Source of the DNA: Haematobia irritans
Lineage: Eukaryota > Arthropoda > Insecta > Diptera > Muscidae
Reading direction: 5' to 3'
DNA length: 64,000 nucleotides
Assembly: GCF_050003625.1 (NCBI RefSeq)
Contig: NC_134398.1
Location: forward strand, 196,423,700 to 196,487,699
The notes beneath the pieces are model-generated. The model was not told where the DNA came from and ran no database searches. It saw only the letters and a list, made by a program, of their open reading frames with translations. Each line of letters opens with the position of its first letter. Position 1 is the first letter of the stretch. The translations under genes were made by a program, and so were the position numbers. Positions 57,845 to 64,000 of the stretch are shown here, piece by piece.

Positions 57845-58700
57845 AAATAAAAATAAAATTTTGACAAAATTTTCTATAGAAATAAAATTTTTAACAAAAA
57901 TTTATATAAAAATAAAATTTCGACAAAATTTTTTAAAGAAATACAATTTTGACAATTGTTTTTACAGAAATAGTATTTTAACAAAAATAGAAATACAATT
58001 TTGATAAAAGTTTTCTGTAGAAATAAAATTTCGACAACATTTTATAGAAATGAAATTTTTACAAAATTTTCGACATTATTTTATAGAAATCAATTTTTTT
58101 TCCAAATTTTCTATAGAAATAAAATTTTCACTAAAATTTTTATTGAAATAAAATTTTCACTAAAATTTCTGTTGAAATAAAATTTTCACAAAATTTGACA
58201 AAGTTTCCATACAAATAAAATTTTGACAAAAGTTTCCATAGAAATAAAATTTTGACAAAATTTTCCATAGAAAAAAATTTCTATAGAAAAAAAAATTGAC
58301 AGAGTTGTTCTATAGAAATAAAATGTTGACAAATTTTCCATAGAAATGCAATTTTGAGAAAATTTTTTATAGAAATAAAATTTTGAGAAAATATTCTATA
58401 GAAATAAAATTTTGACAAAATTTTCCATAGAAATAAAATTTTGAAAAATTTTCCAAAGAAATATAATTTTGAAAAAAATTTTCTATAGAAATCAATTTTT
58501 ACAAAATTTTATAGAAATCAAATTTTTACAAAATTTTCTATAGAAAAAAAAATGTTGACAATATTTTTAATAGGAATAAAATTTTCACAAAATTTTGTAT
58601 AAAACAAAATTTTCACAAAAGTTTCTATAGAATTAAAATTTTTATTATATTTTTTTTTTAAATATATACGATTTTTTTATAGTGTTTTGGTAAATTGTTC
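57845..58700 (-). repeat. 29-bp satellite
   Basis: About 28 minus-orientation monomers, running to the GGTAGATTATTTTTG terminus. Confidence 0.88.
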
Positions 58701-58741
58701 TCTAAATTTTTGGTAGATTATTTTTGAATGCAGTGGCAACC

Positions 58742-60219
58742 GTGTTTGCCTGAAATGCCATCTCTATGCGAAACGAAAAAGTGACAAAACCAACGAACGT
58801 AATAACACCATGGCTGTTCGTTTGATACAAGCCAAGAACTTGGTGTAATATAACAACAATACAATCCACGGTCGCAGACTTTATAATGAGGCGGAAATTT
58901 TTCTTTTCATGTTACGCCTCAGACATTTTCTGGGGAACTCTGACGTGACATTGTCATGTTAATGTTTTTGGATGACACAAAGGGAACAAGTACTGTTGTT
59001 GCTTGTATGTACTATATTTTTGTCACTAAAAAACAGAAAACAAACAAAATCCAATACCAAAATATAGTTGAATGGATTTAATTGAAAATGTGAGAGAAGA
59101 CATGATCTACATATTGTAGAAAATTTAATATGAAAAATATTTTCGAAGACATTAGAAATAAATTTAATTTAAACAAAAGAACGGATTTAGCTCTGTATCG
59201 GAATTCTTCCACAACTTCCAAAAATATTGAATGATCAGAAAGTTGTAGAGAAAAATTTGTATATATTTAAACTTTCTATCAAACTGCTTGTGATTACATA
59301 AAATCCTCACAATTTCGTCAAACCATTATTATTAAATTGTATGGGGTTTCAAAATGAAGTGAATGCCATAGATATAACTAATATGAGAAGTTTGGTATCT
59401 TCAAATGTAGAAGCTAAGTTATCGCCCATGAACCAAGACGAGTGAACCAAGGTACTTTGAAAAATACTTAAGTAAAAAGTTCCACTACAGAACTTGGTTA
59501 AAATCAGTTGAAAGCTCCGTTTTCTTTTTATTTATATAAAAAAACAAAAAAAAAAAAAACAAAGTAACTAAAAAAATTTTGAGCCAACTTCAACTTTGGA
59601 ACAATCAATAATATACGCAATATTTTTTCTCCCACCACAATATGGTAGTGAATTGTGTACTACAAAATGCTTAACATAATTCACCCCATGCTGTATTTAT
59701 ATTGAGTTTTAATTTTTGTAATCATAGAGTGTTGTACTCTTCAAACAGCTGGTGGTCCCTAGTGCGTATGATTTACAATAATTCCGGACACATAAGCGTA
59801 TACGTATTCAGTGACCGCTTTTATGTCTATTGTGACAACTTTCATGATTCCATGATCCTTTTCATCACAGGATTTCATATTAAATTCCAGTTTTACGTGT
59901 CACCGATGCACAAACTCAGACACATACACAGAGACAACTTGCAAGCTCAACGTGTTGCAAAGGAGAATTTAAATAAAAATAATCCCAAGGTGTTGGTAAC
60001 CAATATTACGTGGATATGCAATACACAATGTTCGGGACCAGAACTCATACAGATGCACAAAAAACAAAAAGGAAGGATTGGCCGGCAATGAATGGAAACA
60101 AAAGATACAATGGGCTTGCATATTAAGTGAAACAACAAAAAATACAAGAGAGAGAGAGAGAGAAAAAACAAAAGACCAAAATCTGATTGAAAGGCAGTGA
60201 AAATATTTTTAATACTCAC
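58742..60219. other. intronic sequence adjacent to the upstream Ig exon
   Basis: Unique-looking. It contains an A-run near 59540 and (GA)n near 60148-60165. A plus-strand open frame at 59702-60091 has no recognisable homology and no splice context; I do not call it a gene. Confidence 0.5.
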
Positions 60220-60428
60220 ATCGACAGTAACTCCGGGCAGAGGAAATGCTTGTCCCGGTGGTTTATTCCTTGGTACATAACGATAAAACTCATGACCGTC
60301 TTTATACCATTTCACCGAATACAGCGATTCACCATCGAGACTATAGCGGCAACCTAAAATGGCACTCTTAAAGCGCATTATGTGATTGGGAATTTTCACC
60401 TCAGTCATTGTCAGACAGCTGGTTATAT
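60220..60428 (-). CDS. beaten path-like Ig-domain exon (N-terminal half of first Ig)
   Basis: Internal coding exon of 209 bp. On the minus strand it follows a pyrimidine-rich acceptor ending TTCTTTACAG and is followed by a GTGAGT donor. It carries two bases of a split codon and then 69 codons, ending in phase 0. Visible landmarks are a cysteine at exon residue 26 (GCRYSLDGESLYSVKW), the core tryptophan at residue 40 (SVKWYKDGHEFYRY) and a PPGQAFPLPGVTVD end. YSVKWYK...EFYRY is characteristic of the beat family of insect Ig proteins, which act in axon guidance and synapse specificity, usually by binding Side-family receptors. I infer a secreted or membrane-tethered neuronal protein. The signal-peptide exon is not visible to the right. 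The paralogue (beat-II, III, V and so on) cannot be settled by eye, so no symbol is given. The methionine inside the exon is not a translation start. Confidence 0.85.
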
Positions 60429-60957
60429 CTGTAAAGAAGGAAGAACGGCAAAAAGGATATTAAAATTAAATACACAAGAATATTTAAAAATAGTATTCCC
60501 TTAAAATTTTATTTTTATATATTTCAGCAATACCCCTTTGGTCCTACGAAACTATTACATAAACATTATGGTATTTCATACTATCATTACGAAAAGTGAA
60601 TCTAATGATCATTCCCTTTGGGGAAAACTTTTGACAAGAAGAAAAATAAATGCAGCTGCATTTGAAATGTTAATGTTTTAGAGAGTTTTGTGAATGTATG
60701 AGTTTCCAGGTATTTTACAAATTGGTTTTCACCTAAATTAGAAATGAACAAAAGTTACCACAGCAGGAGGCACTTCAGATATCCTCACCCCGAAAAAACT
60801 GTAATACATCCAAAAATGTTTCACACAATTGATATGCAGGTGAATGCGTTAGAAAATAAACTATTCGCACTTCCCTGTACAGTAGTGATATAAAAATAAA
60901 AATGAAATTTATGGATAAAATTTATTCCCTCCAGACGAGTCAAAGGCACGGTTGCCG
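60429..60957. other. intronic sequence upstream of the Ig exon
   Basis: Single-copy-looking, ending in GGCACGGTTGCCGG, a partial satellite-element terminus. No exon is seen. Confidence 0.5.
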
Positions 60958-63858
60958 GAAAAATTTGTCAAATTTTTATTTCTATAGAAAATTTTGTTAA
61001 AATTTTATTTCTTTCGAAAATTTTGTAAAAATTTTATTTCTATAGAAATTTTATCAAAACTTTATTTCTATGGAAAATTTTGTCAAATTTTTTTTCTATA
61101 GAAAATTTTATCAAAATTTTACTTCTATAGAAAATTTTGTCAAAATATTATTCTATAGAAAAATGATTTTATCAATTGCCTGTTTCGGTATCAGGCTAAC
61201 ATGTAATATGATTTATTATTATTATAGAAAATTTTGGATAAATTTTATTTCTTTAGAACACTGTGTCAAAATTTTATTTTTATAGACAATTTTGTCAAAA
61301 CTTTATTGCAATAGAAAATTTTGTCAAAATTTTATTGCTGTAGAAAATTTTGTAAAAATGTCATTTCTATAGAAAATTTTAGAATAATTTTATTTCTATT
61401 AAACATTTTGTCAAAATATTATTTCTATAGAAACTTTTGTCAAAATTTGATTTCTATAGAAAATTTTGTCAAAATTTGATTTCTATAGAAAATTTTGTAA
61501 AAATTTGATTTCTATAGAAAATGTTGTCAAAATTTTATTTTTTTAGAAAACTTTGTCAAAAATTTAATTCTATAGAAAATTTTGTCGAAATATTATTTCT
61601 ATAGAAAATGTTGTCAAAAGTTGATTTCTATAGAAAATTTTGTGAAAATTTGGTTTCTATAGAAAATTTTGTCAAAATTTGATTTCTAAGGAAAGTTTTG
61701 TCAATTTTTTTCTATAGAAAATTTTTTCAAAATATTTTTTCTATAGAAAATTTTTTCAAATTTTTATTTCTATAGAAAATTTTGTCAAAATGTTATTGCT
61801 ATAGGAAGTTTTATGAAAGTTTTAGTGCTATAGAAAATTTTGTCAAAATTTTATTGCTATAAAAAATTTATCAAAATTTTATTTCTATGGAAAATTTTGT
61901 CAAAATTTTATTTCTATCGAAAATTTTATCGAAATTTTATTTCTATAGAAAATTTTGTCCAAACTTTATTTCTATAGAAAATTTTGTCAAAATTTTATTT
62001 TTATAGAAAATTTTGTCAAAACTTTATTTTTATAGAAAATTTTGTCAGAACTTTATTGCTATAGAACATTTTGTTAAAATTTTAGTGCTGTAGAAAATTT
62101 TGTAAAAATTTCATTTCTATAAAAATTTTTGAAAAATTTTATTTCTATTGAAAATTTTGTCAAAATATTATTTGTATAGAAAATTTTGTAAAAATTTGAT
62201 TTCTATAGAAAATTTTGTCAAAATTTTATTTCTGTAGAAAACTTTGTCAAAATTTTATTTCTATAGAAAATTTTGTCGAAATATTATTTCTATAGAAAAT
62301 GTTGTTAAAATTTCATTTGATTTCTACGGAAAGTTTTGTCAATTTTTTTCCTACGGAAAATTTTTTCATAATATTTTTTCTATAGAAAATTTTTTCAAAA
62401 TTTTATTTCTATAGAAAAGTTTCATGAAAATTTTAGCGCTATAGAAAATTTTGTCAAAATTTTATTGCAATAGAAAATTTTGTCAAAATTTTATTTTTAT
62501 GGAAAATTTTATCGAAATTTTATTTCTATAGAAAATTTGGTCAAAATTTGATTTCTATAGAAAATTTTGGCAAAATTTGATTTCTATACAAAATTTATTC
62601 AACATTTTATTGCTATAGAAAATTTTGTCAAAATTTTATTGCTATAGAAAATTTTGTCAAAATTTTATTTCTTTAGAAAATTTTGTCAAAATGTTAATGC
62701 TATAGAAAATTGAATCAATATTTTTTTTGCTATAGAAAGTTTTATGAAAATTTAAGTGCTATAGAAAATTTTTTTCAAAATTTTATTTCTATAGAAAATT
62801 TGTCAAAATTTTATTGCTTTAAAATATTTGGTCAACATTTTATTTCTATAGAAAACTTTGTCAAAATTTTATATCTATAGAAAATTTTACCAAATTTTGT
62901 TTCTATAGAAAATTTTATCAAAATTTTATCAAAATTTTATTTCTGTTGAAAATTTTGTCAAAATTTTATTTTTATAGAAAGCTTTGTCACAAATGTATTT
63001 TTATAGAAAATTTTGTAAAAGTTTTATTTCTATAGAAATTTTATCAATATTTTATTTCTACAGAAAATTTTATCAATATTTTATTTCTACAGAAAATTTT
63101 GTCAAAATTTGATTGCTATAGAAAGTTTTATGAACATTTTAGTGCTACAGAAAATTTTGTAAAAATTTGATTTCTATAAAAAATTTTGTAAAAACTTGAT
63201 TTCTGTTGAAAGCTTTGTGAAAAATTTTATTTCTATAGAAAGCTTTGTCAAAATTTGATTTCTATTGAAAGTTTTGTCAAAATTTGATTTCTATAGAAAA
63301 TTTTTAAAAATATGTTTTCTATAGAAAAATTTTCCAAAATTTGATTGATATAGAACATTTGTCAAAATTTTATTTCCATAGAATGTTTTGTCAAAATGTG
63401 ATTTCTATAAAAAGTTTTGTGAATATTGGATTTCCATAGGAAGTTTTGTCAAAATTTGATTGCTATAGAAAATTTTGTCAAAATTTGATTTCTATAGAAA
63501 ATTTAGCCAAATTTTATTGCTATTGAAAATTTTGTCACAATTATATTTTCTCCAAATTTTATTTCTTTAGAAAATTTTATCAAAACCTTATTTCTGTAGA
63601 AAGTTTTGCCAAATTTTATTTCTTTTGAAAATTTTGTCAAAATTTTATTTCTATAGAAATTTTGTCAAAATTTTATTTCTATGGAAAATGTTGTCAAAAT
63701 TTTATTTCTAAGGAAAGTTTTGTCAAATTTTTTTATACAGACAATTTTTTTCAAAATATTTTTTCTATAGAAAATTTCTTCAAAATTTTATTTCTATGAA
63801 AATTTTTGTCAAAATTTTATTGCTATAGAAAATTTTGTAAATTTTTTTTCTATAGATT
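60958..63858 (+). repeat. 29-bp satellite array, longest in the window
   Basis: About 95-100 plus-orientation monomers over 2.9 kb. Two common variants alternate in patches: TTTATTTCTATAG and TTTGATTTCTATAG, and some monomers have TTATTGCTATAG. Confidence 0.93.
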
Positions 63859-63859
63859 A

Positions 63860-64000
63860 GTAATTCGACCTAAAAATTGGTATCTGAACATGAAAGTAAA
63901 TTTTGTTGGCCTAAGGTCATGTTGTTTTTAATAACACCTACAAATTCTTCAAAACTAGTGAATTCGTTTTTAAATTTGTTGACTTGTTCATCTTGAATAT
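63860..64000 (-). mobile_element. CACTGAAAAAAA MITE fragment, cut by window end
   Basis: TAATTCGACCTAAAAATTGG and GGCCTAAGGTCATGTTG correspond to the middle of the 3845-4500 copy in reverse orientation. Confidence 0.6.

Larger units (their letters stand above)
53255..58741 (+). mobile_element. GGTTGCCAC-type satellite-bearing element, copy 3, or a composite
   Basis: Left end GGTGGCCACCGTTAGTAGAA, right end TTGGTAGATTATTTTTGAAT then GCAGTGGCAACC. The interior contains the N gap, a MITE, a subfamily A element and a foldback copy, so the two ends may not have belonged to one insertion. Confidence 0.45.
38869..60219 (-). other. 21,351-bp phase-0 intron of the beat-like gene
   Basis: This intron is bounded by GTGAGT at 60219-60214 and by a CAG acceptor just above 38868. 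It holds mariner relic, subfamily A and B elements, SINEs, satellites and the assembly gap. Its true length is uncertain because of the 100-N gap and the partial duplication flanking it. Confidence 0.8.

Noticed and set aside
59702..60091. Plus-strand frame of 129 codons as a gene
   Set aside because: No recognisable domain, no splice or promoter context, and it runs antisense toward the Ig exon.
59947..60408. Reading the upstream Ig exon as a 153-residue single-exon protein starting at its internal Met
   Set aside because: A clear acceptor lies upstream of that Met and a clear donor follows PGVTVD; sequence beyond the donor loses Ig resemblance.

Overview
This window reads as intronic DNA of a calyptrate (muscoid) fly, for example a Musca, Stomoxys or Haematobia relative. 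The taxon is inferred from the repeat types and from one recognisable insect gene; nothing here names a species. Almost all of the 64 kb is transposon and satellite sequence. Nothing points to a bacterium, a phage or a plasmid.

Host gene. Two minus-strand exons, 60428-60220 and 38868-38737, join in phase 0 and together encode one V-type immunoglobulin domain very like the first Ig domain of the beaten path (beat) family of neuronal cell-surface and secreted proteins. The intron between them is 21,351 bp. The flanking introns run off both window edges: at least 38.7 kb on the left and 3.5 kb on the right. I found no other exon, so everything else is intron.

Repeats. (1) Helentron/DINE-1-like elements in three subfamilies, here called A, B and C. 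Each has a 5' palindrome, a core of 153-bp tandem repeats, a CCGTC-rich tract and a terminal TATACCC...GGGTATA hairpin. (2) A 29-bp AT-rich minisatellite around TTTCTATAGAAA, covering roughly a fifth to a quarter of the window. In three places it lies inside elements bounded by GGTTGCCAC...GTGGCAACC. (3) Two 933-bp copies of one mariner/Tc1-superfamily element, plus relics of at least one other mariner lineage. (4) A 5'-truncated LINE 3' end with target-site duplication, split by a mariner. (5) tRNA-derived SINEs with (TAACC)n tails and clear target-site duplications. (6) Several MITEs and foldback elements, including two with Tc1-like ends. (7) A CCCAGCGGG-ended element of several kb present as two adjacent copies.

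Layout. 1-5.3 kb: MITEs and A/B elements, with a (TA)88 tract. 5.3-6.7 kb: single-copy-looking. 6.7-9 kb: A and B. 10-17.4 kb: the CCCAGCGGG pair. 18-26.2 kb: satellites and mariner copy 1. 26.8-31.8 kb: C, a 45-bp perfect palindrome, A and B. 33-38.4 kb: satellite element with nested LINE and mariner copy 2. 38.7 kb: Ig exon. 39.2-50.2 kb: mariner relic, A, B, SINEs, MITEs. 51.8-58.7 kb: satellites around a 100-N gap whose two sides look partly duplicated. 60.2 kb: Ig exon. 61-63.9 kb: satellite.

The most interesting signal is that the three diverged Helentron-like subfamilies share one 153-bp (51-codon) repeat unit that is open in the same frame in each. Also notable are the 45-bp perfect palindrome and the two equal-length mariner deletion derivatives.
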